A DNA stretch of 64,000 nt, from assembly GCF_000372725.1 (NCBI RefSeq), contig NW_005199274.1, forward strand, positions 524,578 through 588,577, given 5' to 3'. A program made the translations under genes and the position numbers. The notes beneath the pieces were generated by a model. That model worked only from the letters and a program-made list of their open reading frames with translations, did not search any database and was not told the DNA's origin. How positions within the stretch are numbered: the stretch's first letter is position 1; each line of letters begins with the position of its first letter. Of the stretch, positions 8,091 through 18,993 are shown one piece after another. The stretch is from Emiliania huxleyi CCMP1516. Its lineage: Eukaryota; Haptophyta; Isochrysidales; Noelaerhabdaceae.

Positions 8091-10399
8091 TCATGCTGGC
8101 CTGCTCGAGATTGGTGGAGTCGCAGGCTCTACACTAATCGCGCTGTATTTTCGCGTCTGCCGGTGCTCGGCACCCAACGCCGCTTCCATGCGAGCGACAA
8201 CCTCTCGCAGGGCGTTCGCGTTGGCGTCGCCAAGGGCGATATCGATGCGCACCGCCTTGGCCTCGAGGACTAGCGTCACTAGGTGGACCGCTCCCAGGGT
8301 CTCTCGCGCCACCTCTGGCGCGTCGCCCATCGCCCTCCTTGCCACGTCTAGATCGCCCTTCTCCCGAAGCAAGTCGGCAAAGTTACCCGTCGCGATGAGC
8401 GTGTCCGGGTGCCGCTCGCCGAGAGTCTCTCGCCTCACCTCCAGCGCCTCGCGGTACAGCGCCTCCGCGCCGTCCAGGTCGCCCTTGGCGTACAGCAGCC
8501 CGCCGAGGTTGTTGATCGAGGTGAGCGTGTGCGGGTGCCGGTCGCCGAGCGTCTCTCGCCTCCCTTCCAGCGCCTCGCGGTACAGCGCCTCCGCGCCGTC
8601 CAGGTCGCCCTTGGCGTACAGCAGCCCGCCGAGGTTGTTGATCGAGGCGAGCGTGGTCGGGTGCCGGTCGCCGAGCGTCTCCCGCCTCGCCTCCAGCGCC
8701 TCGCGAGAAAGCGCCTCCGCGCCGTCCAAATCGCCCTTCTTCTTCAGCAGTGAGCCGAGGCTGTTGATTGAGATGAGCGTGCTCGGGTGCCGGTCGCCGA
8801 GCGTCTCGCGCTGCCCCTCCAGCGCCTCGCGGTACAGCGCCTCCGCGCCGTCCAAATCGCCCTTGGCCTTCAGCAGCCCGCCGAGGTTGCTGATCGAGGT
8901 GAGCGTCTTCGGGTGCCGGTCGCCGAGCGTCTCTCGGCAGCCCTCAAGCGCCTCGCGATACAGCGCCTGCGTGCCGTCCAGGTCGCCCTTGGCCTTCAGC
9001 AGCGTGCCGAGGTTGTTGATCGAGTTGAGCGTGTCCGGGTGCCGATCGCCGAGCGTCGCTCGCCTCCCTTCCAGCGCCTCGCGATACAGCGCCTCCGCGC
9101 CGTCCAAGTCGCCCTTGGTCTCCAGCAGGAAGCCGAGGCTGTTGATCGAGCCGAGCGTGCTCGGGTGCCGGTCGCCGAGCGTCTCGCGCATCGCCTCCAG
9201 CGCCTCGCGGAGCAGCGCCTCCGCGCCGTATAGGTCGCCCTTCTCCCTCAACAGATTGCCGAGGTTGTTGATGGAGGTGAGCGTCTTCGGGTGCCGGTCG
9301 CCGAGCGCCTCTCGGCAGCCCTCAAGGTACTCGCGGTACAGCGCCTCCGCGCCGTCCAAGTCGCCCTGGCCATACAGCAGCGTACCGAGGTTGCTGATCA
9401 GCCTCGACGTCGCCCTCTCCGCCGGCTCCATCCGCTCCAGCGCCGCCCTCCCCTGCCCCGCCAGCGCCCCCCGCAGCAGCCCAAACACAGCCTTGTTGCA
9501 CTCGGTCAGGCCAATCTCCCGCTCCAGCTCGCCCAGGATCAGCTCCGTGTCTTTCGGGTTGCGGCACTCCGCCTTGCGCACATCCACCTGGGAGAGCTTC
9601 TTCGCGATCGAGTCAAAGTCCTTCACCAGCGCCGTCTCGAAGGCCGCCTGCTCCTCCGAGCTCATCACCACCTCGAAGCGAGCGCCCGACGCCTGCGTGT
9701 GGAACACCTCCTTGATGCAGTACGCGCGCCGCAGCGGCATTGGGTTGTTAAACGGCTCCATGAGCAGCACCGTGTGGCCGACGGCGCGGACGCAGTCGCC
9801 CAGCCGCTTGACGTCGTTCATCGTGACGTCGAGCTGCCGCGTCGACTGGCGGATCACAAAGTCGCACACCCAGAACGTGGTTTCGGGCGGCAGCTCTGGG
9901 TGGAGCTGCAGGTACTGCCGCAGGGCGTCCACCAGCGTCGCGAGCGGCGTCTCGAGGAACCAGCTCACAAAGACGGTGGCGACGCCCACGCCGGGGTCGC
10001 CGCGCTCGTGCAGCACCTCGCAGTACGCCTTGCCGCCGCTCGCCTCGCTAAACCTCGCGATCTGCCACTGGTTGACGTAGCCGTTGAGGGCGGCGTTGGC
10101 GGGGACGCGGACGCGTTGATGGTGGGCCGGTCCTCGTTGCACCGCTCGACGGCGTCGGCGGGGAGAGTCGCGATGTACTCCTCGATCGCGTCGACAGACA
10201 GACCGAGGGTCAGCCTCTCGGGGAGGTTGAGCTTGGCAGCCCGCTGCGAGACGAGGTCGGCGCTGTGGGCGTTCGGTGCTGCCGGAGGAACAGTGGCGGT
10301 TGCTGCGCGTGCAGCGAGCCGGTCAGGGGAGAGAGAAGCGCCGCTGCGCGTGGTCGTTGATGCGGCAGGAGCGGTGGGCAAAGAAGCCGAGCAGCCCAT
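8091..10399 (-). CDS. Kinesin-light-chain-type TPR protein with acylatable N-terminus
   Basis: About 760 aa. It starts MGCSASLPT, a good N-myristoylation (Gly2) plus palmitoylation (Cys3) context, so it is probably membrane-tethered. The middle part (VSWFLETPLATLVDALRQYL..., TTFWVCDFVIRQ) is a conserved-looking domain I cannot name. The C-terminal half is nine 42-aa TPRs of the kinesin-light-chain class (INNLGGLLYAKGDLDGAEAL then YREALEGRRETLGDRHPxTL), spanning about 9400-8330. The repeats are very similar at DNA level, so the array expanded recently. The N-terminal frame (to ...NEDRPTINAS) and the downstream frame (ANAALNGYVNQW) differ by one near 10110-10125. This could be a 1-nt indel, a sequencing error or a very small intron. 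Interaction scaffold role inferred from the family. Confidence 0.8.
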
Positions 10400-10434
10400 G
10401 GCGATCGGAAAGAGCACAGCTGTGGTGAGAAATC

Positions 10435-10710
10435 GCGAATGTGGGTGTGTTGTCGTGCTGGGTCTGGTGTTTAATAGCTCCGAGTAGAGGGGGCGTTCCG
10501 CTGCTAGGGGAAACCCGGAGCGCAGAGCCAACCTAAGACCTGTGTTTACTTTACGCACTATGCCCTGCGAACGCGCACCCCGGGGCTAGGGCTCTCTAGG
10601 TCTAGCCCGCAACCCGATACCGATCATCCGGCCCGCTGGGTGCGCTCCTCAGCTCCCCGGCCCTGGATGTGAGGTTGCCGACTGCACTCCAAGTGCTCCA
10701 AGTGCCGGCC
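10435..10710 (+). repeat. Left arm of a large inverted repeat
   Basis: About 270 bp that reappears inverted at about 10935-11205 with scattered differences. Shared landmarks are TAGCTCCGAGTAGAGGGGGC, CTAGGGGAAACCC, GTGTTTACTTTA, ATCCGGCCCGCTGGGTGCGC and CCTGGATGTGAGGTTGCCGA. The arm ends only about 40 bp upstream of the TPR-gene ATG, so it contains that gene's presumed promoter. Confidence 0.9.
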
Positions 10711-10934
10711 CTTGCGTAATAAGACAACAATATGAGAGGGCAGCGGCGACGGCGGCAGCGGGCCGGGCAGCGGCGGAGGCGGGCTCGGTGGGGGCGGCGA
10801 CGGTGGAGGCGGCGAGACTGCACCTCTGCACGAGCAGGAGATCTTGGAAGGACGATCACAGGGCACAGGCCGGGCACACGGCAGACAGGGGGGACGGGAG
10901 AGATGTGTCGAGAGATGTGCAGCTGCAGGGTGAG

Positions 10935-11205
10935 CCACAACACTTGGAGCACTTGGAGCACTTCGTTGGAGTGCAGTCGGCAACCTCACATCCAGGGCTG
11001 GGGAGCTATGAAGCGCACCCAGCGGGCCGGATGCTCGGGGACGGGCTGCCCGGGCAAGAAAGACCTGACCCTTGGGGGGTGCGCGTTCGCATAAAGTAAA
11101 CACGGGTCTCCGAGGGTTGGTCTGCGCTTTGGGTTTCCCCTAGCGGCGGAGAGCGCCCCCTCTACTCGGAGCTAATGAACACCAGACACGAACACGACGC
11201 TCACT
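10935..11205 (-). repeat. Right arm of the large inverted repeat
   Basis: Inverted copy of 10435-10710. A ~225-bp unique centre (10711-10934) is GC-rich, encodes only Pro-rich shadow frames and contains a short dispersed repeat (10828-10866, also at 29901 and 49681). No gene can be recognised immediately right of this arm, so it may be a stray promoter duplicate or one TIR of a fold-back element. Confidence 0.9.
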
Positions 11206-11729
11206 CAGGAGAACAACTCTTTCAAATAGCAATAGCGTGTGGTTGAGAGAGGCTTGGCATTACGGGAGAGATAAAATTTCGTAGAGGAGGTGGAGGCGCC
11301 GGATGGCCCGGTGGCTCGTGCTGCCCGACAACAAATTCCGGTGGGGAGTCCGGCCGCTCGGCTTCGGGGTGAGCTCTGGGAAGGGTGGGTGAGGCTGGGT
11401 GGCTGCCTGGGTCGGGAGCGTGCCGCAACTCTCTCAATCCCGCCTCCCACGCGAACGCGTGCGCCCTCCCCAGCCGTCGGCCCCTCTTTCCACGGGACGG
11501 AGAATGGTTTGGACTTTGGTTCTGTCCTATACTTGCGCTACAAGATTTTCGCGCCCGACTCATCGCCCCCCCCCCCGCGTTTGCCGCTCCGCTCTCGGCG
11601 CCCGGCGCGCGCGCCCGCGCCCCGCCCCTTTTGCGCAGCAACACCTTAAATTTCTCATGGGCCTCAAAAAGATCGGGGCCCCGATTTCATTGAAAAAGGC
11701 GACGGCCGCTTGTCCAACGCGTTCGCTCT
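11206..11729. other. Intergenic, no supported gene
   Basis: GC-rich spacer with a C9 run (about 11565-11575) and no frame that looks like a real protein on either strand. Confidence 0.5.
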
Positions 11730-11945
11730 AAAAAAAAGAAAGAAAGAAAACATGTGCGGTTAATGACTGCACTCCAAGTGCTCCAAAACAACCCAAGGGA
11801 GGGATGGGAGGACGGCACGCCGCCACCCACAGGGATTTTAAGGAGAGGGGTGTGGTGCGCTAGCCGTCGCCCACCCTTGGGCGTCCGCCTCTTCCTATCT
11901 CTCTTCGCAGTCTCTCGCCGCTTCTCGCTGCAACCTTCATGCCAC
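11730..11945 (+). promoter_or_regulatory. Dispersed promoter-like cassette, copy 2
   Basis: Same cassette as at 1530-1711 but on the plus strand: GAAAGAAAGAAAA, CCCAAGGGAGGGATGGGAGG, the TTTTAAGG box at about 11838, GCGCTAGCCGTCGCCC, and CGCAGTCTCTCGCCGCTTCT. It carries an extra ~35 bp after the A-rich block, including the motif CTCCAAGTGCTCCAA seen elsewhere. Its terminal ATG (11939) opens a 112-codon frame, and a coiled-coil gene starts at 12370. Confidence 0.6.
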
Positions 11946-12277
11946 CTCGCGGTCTTCCCACTCTCGTCGTTCTCTCTCTTGTCGCTTCTTCCTCTGTCGC
12001 TTCGCTCCCCTCTGCCTCGTTCTGCGACGACGCCGCTGCAGGCCGATCCCTTGCTCTCGCCTCTCGGCGTAACTCTGCCCTCCTCGCGGCATATCCTGGC
12101 CCCTCGAGTTTATCGAGCTCTCCTCGCGCAAGGATGACTCTTCTGACGCCCACTGCGATCATTTGCCGCCCAGTCATATCGTTGCTCAGGTCCACTCTCT
12201 CTTCGGTAACTTTGTATTTACTTCTTTTCTGTCAGCCTCATTTCTTTTGTAGTTGTGCCATTGCTGAACATCTTTAA
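11939..12277 (+). CDS. Possible small secreted protein
   Basis: 112-codon frame whose ATG is the final ATG of the promoter-like cassette. The N-terminus MPPRGLPTLVVLSLVASSSV looks like a signal peptide with a plausible cleavage after VAS-LPSA. The remainder is low-information Ser/Leu-rich sequence, and the C-terminus becomes hydrophobic. No family recognised. It may instead be 5' UTR of the coiled-coil gene at 12370. Confidence 0.3.
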   Translation: MPPRGLPTLVVLSLVASSSVASLPSASFCDDAAAGRSLALASRRNSALLAAYPGPSSLSSSPRARMTLLTPTAIICRPVISLLRSTLSSVTLYLLLFCQPHFFCSCAIAEHL

Positions 12278-12369
12278 ATTCTTTTCTACGAGCCCTGTCA
12301 TCACGAATCGTGCTCAGCATTTTGCTGGCATCCTTTGCCTTACTCTGCACACTCTCGCTATAAAGCACG

Positions 12370-13064
12370 ATGTCTCTCGCGGCCCGCCTCTCCGAGAAGA
12401 AGAATCCGACGGACGCGGACGTCGCAGCCGCCCGCGACGTCATCCCGGGGCCGGCGCGCGACAAGCCCACCGGCCCGGCCCCCGTGTCTGCGCCAAAGTA
12501 CATCGGTGTGGAGCACAAGGGAGTGGCGGCGATGCTCGGGACCGATGATATCAACGCGCAGACGGGCGACACGGTCGAGCAGCCTCTCTCTTCGCCCCCC
12601 CGGCCGGCTTCGCGCGACCCCGACGCGAACCTGCCCGCCGGCGTCGACCCCCTCTCCGCCACGGGTTGGGCACCGCGGCCGTCGTCGGCGCCGCCGGTCG
12701 CCGTCTCGGACGACGGCGCTCTCGGCCATGCCGACGGCCTCGAGAACTCGGTGCTGGCTCTGCTGGCGGCCCAGCTCCAGGCGCGGCGGGGAGGGGAGGC
12801 CCAACAGCAGCACGCCTGGCACCTCGCCGCACGCCCACACACAAACCACGCTTCCACACCCCACACTCACGCCCGCTATGATCGACACGATGGTAATTGC
12901 AGGCGGAACGGCAGCGCGCCGCCGCCGCTGAGGCCAAGCTGAGCAAGGCCCTCGAGTCCACCCAAGCCATGGCGGTGCGCTCTGCCATCGCCGAGACGAA
13001 GCTCGAGGCGGCCCTCGCGTCCAACGCCGCCCTCGAGGCGGCCAACGCGGCGCTCCAAAAGTAG
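12370..13064 (+). CDS. Small coiled-coil protein
   Basis: 196 aa in two exons, 12370-12798 and 12903-13064, both phase 0, joined at a GC donor (GAG|GCCCAA) and TTGCAG acceptor. The N-terminal 120 residues are Pro/Ala-rich and probably disordered (MSLAARLSEKKNPTDADVAA...). The end is a continuous Ala/Glu/Lys helix (ENSVLALLAAQLQARRGGE then AERQRAAAAEAKLSKALEST...), a predicted coiled coil. The first 18 nt of the intron (GCCCAACAGCAGCACGCC) resemble the first 18 nt of exon 2 (GCGGAACGGCAGCGCGCC), 13 of 18. Function unknown. An AAATTCTTTT motif lies about 90 bp before the ATG. Confidence 0.72.
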
Positions 13065-13847
13065 GCGAGGGTGGGATCCGCGGCCGACTCCGATCCAGAG
13101 TGTCTCGGGACTCAGCAGCCGTGGAGCCGGCAACGCGCTCCGGCGACACATACACCGCGCCCCCCCGTGGCCCGCGGTGTGCTCCGTCTCACTCGTCTGC
13201 GGAGTAGGTTGCCCCGCCTCTTCCACTTCCCCTTTCCCGACACCATCCACGCGAAGGGTCTGTGAATTAATACAAGGCAAAAGAGCGGCTCTCCAGTCTC
13301 CAGATGACAGAGGTCAGACTCACACTCAGAGCTCTCGATTGACATTGAGGAAACTGGAAAGTCACCCGGCGGACCTTCACACATCACAGGCTTCACCATC
13401 ATTCACAATCCCACATGCCACAAACCTCACAAAGCACAATCGAGTGAACGACAGGGTGGTGTGTCCCTTTCGGGTATGTTCGTTCCTAGCCATCCTTGCT
13501 TGGATCTTTGGTACGATTGCTCCAAGTGCTCCAAGATTGTGACGGTGCCTCCTGCAGGCCAGCGCCGCGGCGTGCTCGTCCACCCTTTTCTGCTTGGCCG
13601 CCGTCGGGCCGTGGCCGCCAGACATGTCAGCTTGCGCGTTACTTGCGGCTCTAGAGCTCGCCTGAGCTCGCGGTTGTCAACACGCTTCTGCTGGTCGGCG
13701 ATTGTCGTCCTGCGCCTTCTCTTAAGGCTGCGCTTGGGGCGGTCTCGACACCGTACCCTATGAGCCGACAAACGAAGAGTAATTTGTGTGGGAATCCACC
13801 CGGCCACTCTACGCCATAGCGCCAAGGAGGGCGAACCCACTCCTGCG
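13065..13847. other. Intergenic, no supported gene
   Basis: Contains the CTCCAAGTGCTCCAA motif (about 13519). A minus-strand stretch repeats QKRVDxxxLRR/QKRVDEHAAAL-like sequence in two frames. I see no convincing gene. Part may be the 3' UTR of the coiled-coil gene. Confidence 0.4.
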
Positions 13848-14843
13848 ATGTTATCGACCCTGCTCTTCTCCGCCGCAATCGCACAGAGTGTAGTCACCGT
13901 CTTTCAGGCCGGCGAGGAGGGCTACAAATGCTTCCGAATCCCGTCGCTGCTGCGCCTGCCTTCGGGCGCCATCGCGCTCTTCGCAGAGGGCCGCAAGACA
14001 CTCGGCTGCCTTGATCACGGCTGGGTCGACATCGTGATCAAGGTCAGCGAGGACAACGGAACGACGTGGGGCCAGCTGCGCAAAGTGTACGGCGAGTCCA
14101 ACGAGACGGCTCACGTCACCATCGGCAACCCCGCTCCGGTTGTCGCGGGCGGCCGGGTCGTGCTCCTCTTCTGCCGCGACAATCGCGCCGTCCTGGTGCT
14201 GAGTTCGCTCGACGCCGACGGGCGCGAGTGGCCCTCGGCGCCGGTGGACATCACACTACCGGCGCTCGGCACCTCCAAGCCGACGTGGGTAGCGACCGGT
14301 CCGCCGGGCGGGATCGTTCTGCCTGGCGGCCGGATTGTGGTGGAGGCAAACTGGCGGAGCGCCGAGACGGGAGGCGCGGACGTGGCGAGCGCACTGACCT
14401 CAGACGACGGAGGGCTCTCCTGGTCGCACGGCGCCGACCCCGTGCCAAACGGCAACGAAGGCCAGGTTGCGCAGCCCTTTCCGCACCTCCCTGGCCCACC
14501 TCTCCCCGGCCCACCACGCCCGCCAAATCGCCGCCTCTGCCGCCGCCGCCAGCGCTCCGCCCTCTCGGCAGGTGGCGGCTGCTCCCAACGGCAGCCTCGT
14601 GCTGAACGCGCGCGAGGGCGGCGATTCGCGCCTCCTCTCCTGGTCCAACGACGGCGGGGCCACAAGCCGTCCAGGACACGTCCATGACATGTCCGAGACA
14701 TGTTGTCCCACAGGTCCAACGACCGCGGGGCCACGTGGTCGTCGCCGCTGGAACCGTCGCCCTCTTCCCACCGCCGAGCGTGCTGGCCGCCCGGAAGGAA
14801 GGGCGAGTCGGACTCCCCCGCCTCGCCCCGGCTTCCGCCTTGA
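13848..14843 (+). CDS. Truncated sialidase (GH33-like beta-propeller)
   Basis: 272 aa in three exons: 13848-14465, 14572-14642 and 14714-14843, with phases that join exactly. A short signal peptide (MLSTLLFSAAIAQS) is followed by the sialidase FRIP motif (GYKCFRIPSLLRLPSG). Three Asp-boxes follow: SEDNGTTW, SDDGGLSW and, across intron 2, SNDRGATW. NEGQ|VAAAPNGSLVLNAR matches the family's conserved central strand. Sialidases usually run past 380 aa. Here a stop follows soon after the third Asp-box, so the last propeller blades and part of the active site are missing. Intron 2 starts with a 22-nt near-copy of the start of exon 3. The S28 peptidase gene overlaps or follows immediately. Possibly a decaying gene or chimeric 5' end. 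Confidence 0.75.
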
Positions 14844-17795
14844 GACAGCCCTCGGCGGCGGCGGCGCAGGCGGCGCAGGCGGCGGGGGTCTCTCCGCCCG
14901 CGTCTCCAGCGGTCCCGCAGTTTCCGCCGTACTACGAGACCCACTACGAGGAGCAGTTGCTCGACCACTTCAACGGCGCGCCTCTGGCCGCCGCCGCCTT
15001 GCCTCCTCCGCCGCCGCCGCCCTGCCTCCGCCGCCGCCGCCTCGGAGACTCGGTCGCTGCCCTAGGCTGGTCTCGCTGCCCCAACACACTGCTTCGTTGC
15101 AGACTGGTCTTCCCCCCTCGCACCTCGCCTTGCGACTCGCCGTCCCAATCGGAGGTGGTCACTACTGCCCATGCCGCAGGCGAGAATGTGGGCACCTTCC
15201 GGCAGCGCTACCTGGTCAACGACACGTGGTTTGGCGGGCGGTCGTCGCCGATCCTCTTCTACTGCGGCGCCGAGGGCGCGGGCGTGCCCTCCATCTTTGA
15301 GCACTCGGGCTACGTCCTCGCCCTCGCAAAGGAGCTCAAGGCTCTCGTCGTGTTCGGCGAGATGCGCTTCTTCGGCGACAGGCGCGCGAGGGGGGCGAGA
15401 TGGGACGGAGATGGGACGAGATTCGACGTCTCGCACCATGGCCGCTGTCACACTTCAGAACCACACTCAGAACCCACACACCCTGACCCTCCCGCCCGCT
15501 GCAGCATGCCCTTTGGCGAGGACGAGTCCTTCCGGCCCGACCCGACCCACCTCGGGCTGCTCAGCGTCGAGCAGGTCAGAGGGATGCCGAGAGATGCCGA
15601 GAGATGCCGAGAGATGCCGAGAGATGGCAGAGAGACGGCTGCCCGCACTGGCATCACCTTGTTTTGGCATGGCAGCGTCGAGCTCGTCCGCTCGTCCTGC
15701 TGCCGTGATCCGCCGAGATCCCCCTCAGCGTCCACGGAGCCCCCCCCACCCACCCACCCCACCCACCACCAGGCCCTCGCCGACGACGCGAGTCTGATCC
15801 TCAAGATGAAGGAGCGCTACGACACCCCCGGCAGCCCGGTGGTCGCCCTCGGAGGCTCGCTCGCCGGCACGCCCGCCTTGCACCTGCTGCCGTGATCCGC
15901 CCCGACCCCCCCGCCGACATCACCCCGACCCCAGCCCCGGCCTGTAGGCACGCTCGCGTACATGCTGCGCCAAAAGTACCCGCACGTCGTGAGCATGGCG
16001 CGCCTCGTCGCCGAGATCACGCGAGGTCACACGAGGTCACACGAGATCAGGCGAGATCAGGCGAGATCACGCGAGACCACGCGAGACCACCCGAAATCAC
16101 GCGAGACCACGCGAGGTCACGCGAGATCAGGCGAGATCACGCGAGATCAGGCGCTCGCCTCGTCCGCCCCGATCCTGGGCTACCCCGACCTGACGAGCCC
16201 CTTTGGCTGGTACCGGGTGGCGACACACACGTACGAGTCGCAGGCGCCGGGCTGCCCTGCGGCGGTCCGGCGCGCCTTCTCGACGCTGCTCGCCGCGGGC
16301 GCTCCCCAGCTGAGCCGGGCGTACAACGCCTGCACGCCCATCCGGCCCACTCAGCTGCCGCGCGTTGTTGGCTGGCTCGTCGCGACGCTGACAGGAAGTC
16401 TCGCGGCGCGGCGTTGCCCGCCACCCGGTGCGTCCCCCGAGCCCCTCCCCTCCACCTTCGCCCCAACGTTCCCCGTAGGCGCGCGCAGAGTCCGCCTACC
16501 CGCTCGCCCGCTCACCCGTCGTCGAGGCGTGCGCCACCGTCGCCGCGGCCAGCGGGTCCCTCTCTGCCTTTGCGCCGCTCGTGGTGCCGCACGGCTCGTG
16601 CCCCCTAGAAGCTGAATACGAAGTGGTACGTACTTTTGGTGCATACCAACCAGCGCTCGAGAGGACACGTACTCGGCGGTGTTCCGCCCGTACTCGGCTG
16701 TAATCACTGTACCCGTGTCCCCTCGTCTTCGCGCGGTGCTCTGAAGACACGGCACAAGACCGTCTTCCCGCCCTGAGGCTGGCGTACTCAGCACGCAGGC
16801 TCGTGCCTTGATCTCCCCATATCTCCCCATATCTCCCCATATCTCCCCATATCTCCCACGCAGGCTCGTGCCTTGACGTCTCGCGCCTCGAGGCGACCGG
16901 CCTTGCGGTGCGGCCGGGGTCGCTCGCCGCTCGCGGGCGCGTCGGCGGGCCGAAGACGGCAAACAAGGCGCGGGCCGTAGCAGGCCAGCTAGCTGGCGTT
17001 GAGCTTGTCACCCGTTCAATGCGGCGCTGCGTCGCTCGGCCGCGGCTAGTCCCCGCCGGACACTCGAGTGGTCGGGGGCACTCGAGATGGTCCATCGCCA
17101 GCCGAGAGGAGCGGCTCGGTTGACCAGCGCGAAGCTGTGTGGGTGGCGGGGACACACAACGTGCACATGCACATCACGTACACGCTGCACATGCACATGC
17201 ACACGCCATGTTCCGCCGCGCCGCTCCCTCCGCCCCACCCCACCCCCCCCTCCCCTCCCTGCCTAGGCGTGGGACTACCTCGCGTGCACGGAGATCGTGC
17301 ACCCGATCGCCGCCAACAACGTGAGCGACATGTTCCCGCCGCAGACGTGGTCGGTGGACGCGCTCAGCGCGGGCTGCCGGCGCGAGTTCCACGCCGCGCC
17401 GCGGCCGGCGTGGATGCCCCGCTCGATGGGCATGGCGCGGGGGGCGGCTCACCTCGCCGACGCGACGTCGCACGTCATCTTCACAAACGGTGCAGCCCGC
17501 ATGCCCGCGTGGCGCCGGCGCGGGCTGCTCACCAGCCCTTCTTCACCCGCACCTCTCCCCCTCCCTAGGCCTCCTCGACCCGTGGTCGGCGCAGTCGGTC
17601 ACGCAGAACGTCTCGTCGACGCTCGTCGCCATCAACATCCCCGACGGGTCCCACCACAGCGACCTCGGCGCGCCGCCCAACCCCGACGTCAGCGAGGCCG
17701 ACTCGCCCACGCTCCGGGCGGCGCGCGCGCAGCAGCTGGCGATCCTAAAGGGGTGGCTCGAGGAGCGCGCCGCGCCCACAGTGGCGGTGGTGTGA
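14684..17795 (+). CDS. S28 serine carboxypeptidase (prolylcarboxypeptidase/DPP7-like)
   Basis: Multi-exon lysosomal/secretory-type serine peptidase that cleaves Pro-X bonds. Supported exons are to 14975 (YYETHYEEQLLDHFNG), 15180-15381, 15505-15574, 15773-15866, 15948-15997, 16151-16402, from 16479, 17267-17489 and 17569-17795, all in phase. Family motifs are LDHFN, TFRQRYLVNDTWF, EMRFFGDSMPFG (usually EHRYYG), the Ser nucleophile in ALGGSLAG, ALASSAPI, and Asp and His of the triad in LLDPWS and GSHHSDL. Most introns have GC donors. The exon at about 16.62-17.1 kb and the start are unresolved: 14684 is only the most 5' ATG in frame, no signal peptide is seen, and it overlaps sialidase exons in another frame. 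Several introns are filled with short tandem repeats. Confidence 0.83.
16013..16150. repeat. Intronic tandem repeat of ~10-nt units
   Basis: Repeats of GCGAGATCAC/GCGAGACCAC filling the S28 intron between 15998 and 16150. Related GAGAT-type short-unit arrays fill or adjoin other introns at 15585-15630, 16812-16860, 26150-26215, 26765-26860, 27253-27305, 41400-41575, 42470-42665, 50396-50462 and 54835-54895. Confidence 0.9.
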
Positions 17796-18100
17796 GGGCT
17801 TCGCTCATACAGATAGACGGACGCCAGAACGTCCGGTGCTGCCGACGCCGAAACGGGAATCTCGAAGGGAGAGAGGCGAGAACCGTCCGGAGTGCGGTCT
17901 GCGGAGCGTAATAGGTAAGGAAGGTAAGGCTTTTACACACCGTTGAACAAAAAGAACACTGTCTCTCACAGCTCAAGAATTTAACAAACTCAACTCTCTC
18001 TCACAGCAGACAGGTGCGCGGACTGGCGCGTGCTGTGGCTGGTGCTGACACAGGCAAACCTCAAGACAAACGCATGTACCCCCTCGCCACGCCTCCGCCA
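17796..18100. other. Spacer with convergent 3' ends
   Basis: Short region between the S28 peptidase stop (plus) and the methyltransferase stop (minus). It probably contains both 3' UTRs. It has two CTCTCTCACAG(C) repeats. No gene. Confidence 0.5.
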
Positions 18101-18904
18101 CTAGCAGCTGCTGCTCCCCTCCTTCACGGCAAGGCCGATGTAGACAGGCACGACCGTGTCGTATGTACGGGTGAAGACCGCGGCCCACGGCTGCTTCTCG
18201 ATGTAGCTTTTCTGGTGGCGGTTGAGGTTGCAGCCGTCGGTGCAGAAGCACCACGCGTCGCTGACCTGGTCTTGAAACTTGCGCGTGAGAGAGCCGACGG
18301 GTGCGCCGATGTGCTCCGCAAAGATGCAGCAGCCGCCCGGCTTGAGCACGCGTAGCACTTCCTCGGGAACCTTCTGGTACTCGGGGATCTCGCACATCAC
18401 AAAGGAGAGGACGACGCAGTCAAAGCTCGCCGTCTCCTGCTCGGCGAGGTACTCGGCGGACACGGATATCTTAAGCTCTGACGTCGCCGCCGCCTTTGCC
18501 TCGAGGACAGCGTGGCAGTGCGGGTTCGGCTCGCACGCGACAACCTCGGTCACTGCTGCCGTACCCAGCGACTTGTACAGCTCCAGGTGGGGCAAATGCC
18601 CGCAGCCGACGTCAAGCACCCTGCCCCTGCAGCCAGCCGAAGCCACGACCCGCCAAGGAGCGGCAAAGACATGGTGCACCAGCGGCATGAGAAGGTGCGT
18701 AAATCGCGCCGCAGCCCACCCGTGAAAGGCGCTGGAGCATTTCGCGAGGCAAACGCAGAGCGGGAAGACCGTCCCGCACAGGCACAGGCCAGCGATCCTG
18801 GTCAGCGCACCGACCGTGCAGAAGTTCCAGTCCAGCTGAGGCTCGGACTCGAACGGGTCGGATTGCGCCGTCGGGCAGAGGGGCAGCAGCTGGTGTTTGC
18901 GCAT
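18101..18904 (-). CDS. METTL7-like class I SAM-dependent methyltransferase
   Basis: 267-aa intronless gene. The N-terminus has a hydrophobic stretch (ALTRIAGLCLCGTVFPLCVC) likely to anchor it in ER or lipid-droplet membrane, as in the METTL7/thiol-methyltransferase family. The Rossmann core is clear: motif I GRVLDVGCGHLPHLELY, the acidic end of strand 2 in VVACEPNP, motif IV FDCVVLSFVMCEI, and VLRVLKPGGCCIFAEHIG. The family's late signature W...DGCNLNR is present (AWCFCTDGCNLNRHQ). In this family the product methylates thiols, but the substrate here is not shown by sequence. A promoter-like cassette (copy 3) lies upstream in sense orientation, with AAATTCTTTT 90 bp before the ATG. Confidence 0.85.
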   Translation of the reverse strand: MRKHQLLPLCPTAQSDPFESEPQLDWNFCTVGALTRIAGLCLCGTVFPLCVCLAKCSSAFHGWAAARFTHLLMPLVHHVFAAPWRVVASAGCRGRVLDVGCGHLPHLELYKSLGTAAVTEVVACEPNPHCHAVLEAKAAATSELKISVSAEYLAEQETASFDCVVLSFVMCEIPEYQKVPEEVLRVLKPGGCCIFAEHIGAPVGSLTRKFQDQVSDAWCFCTDGCNLNRHQKSYIEKQPWAAVFTRTYDTVVPVYIGLAVKEGSSSC

Positions 18905-18993
18905 GTCGTGAAGTCTTGTTATGTCCTTGCGCGGGTCCTTTGTTGGTGGTTGCTGATCGACCAGTGATCGACTGGGGACAGCAGAAAAATTAA

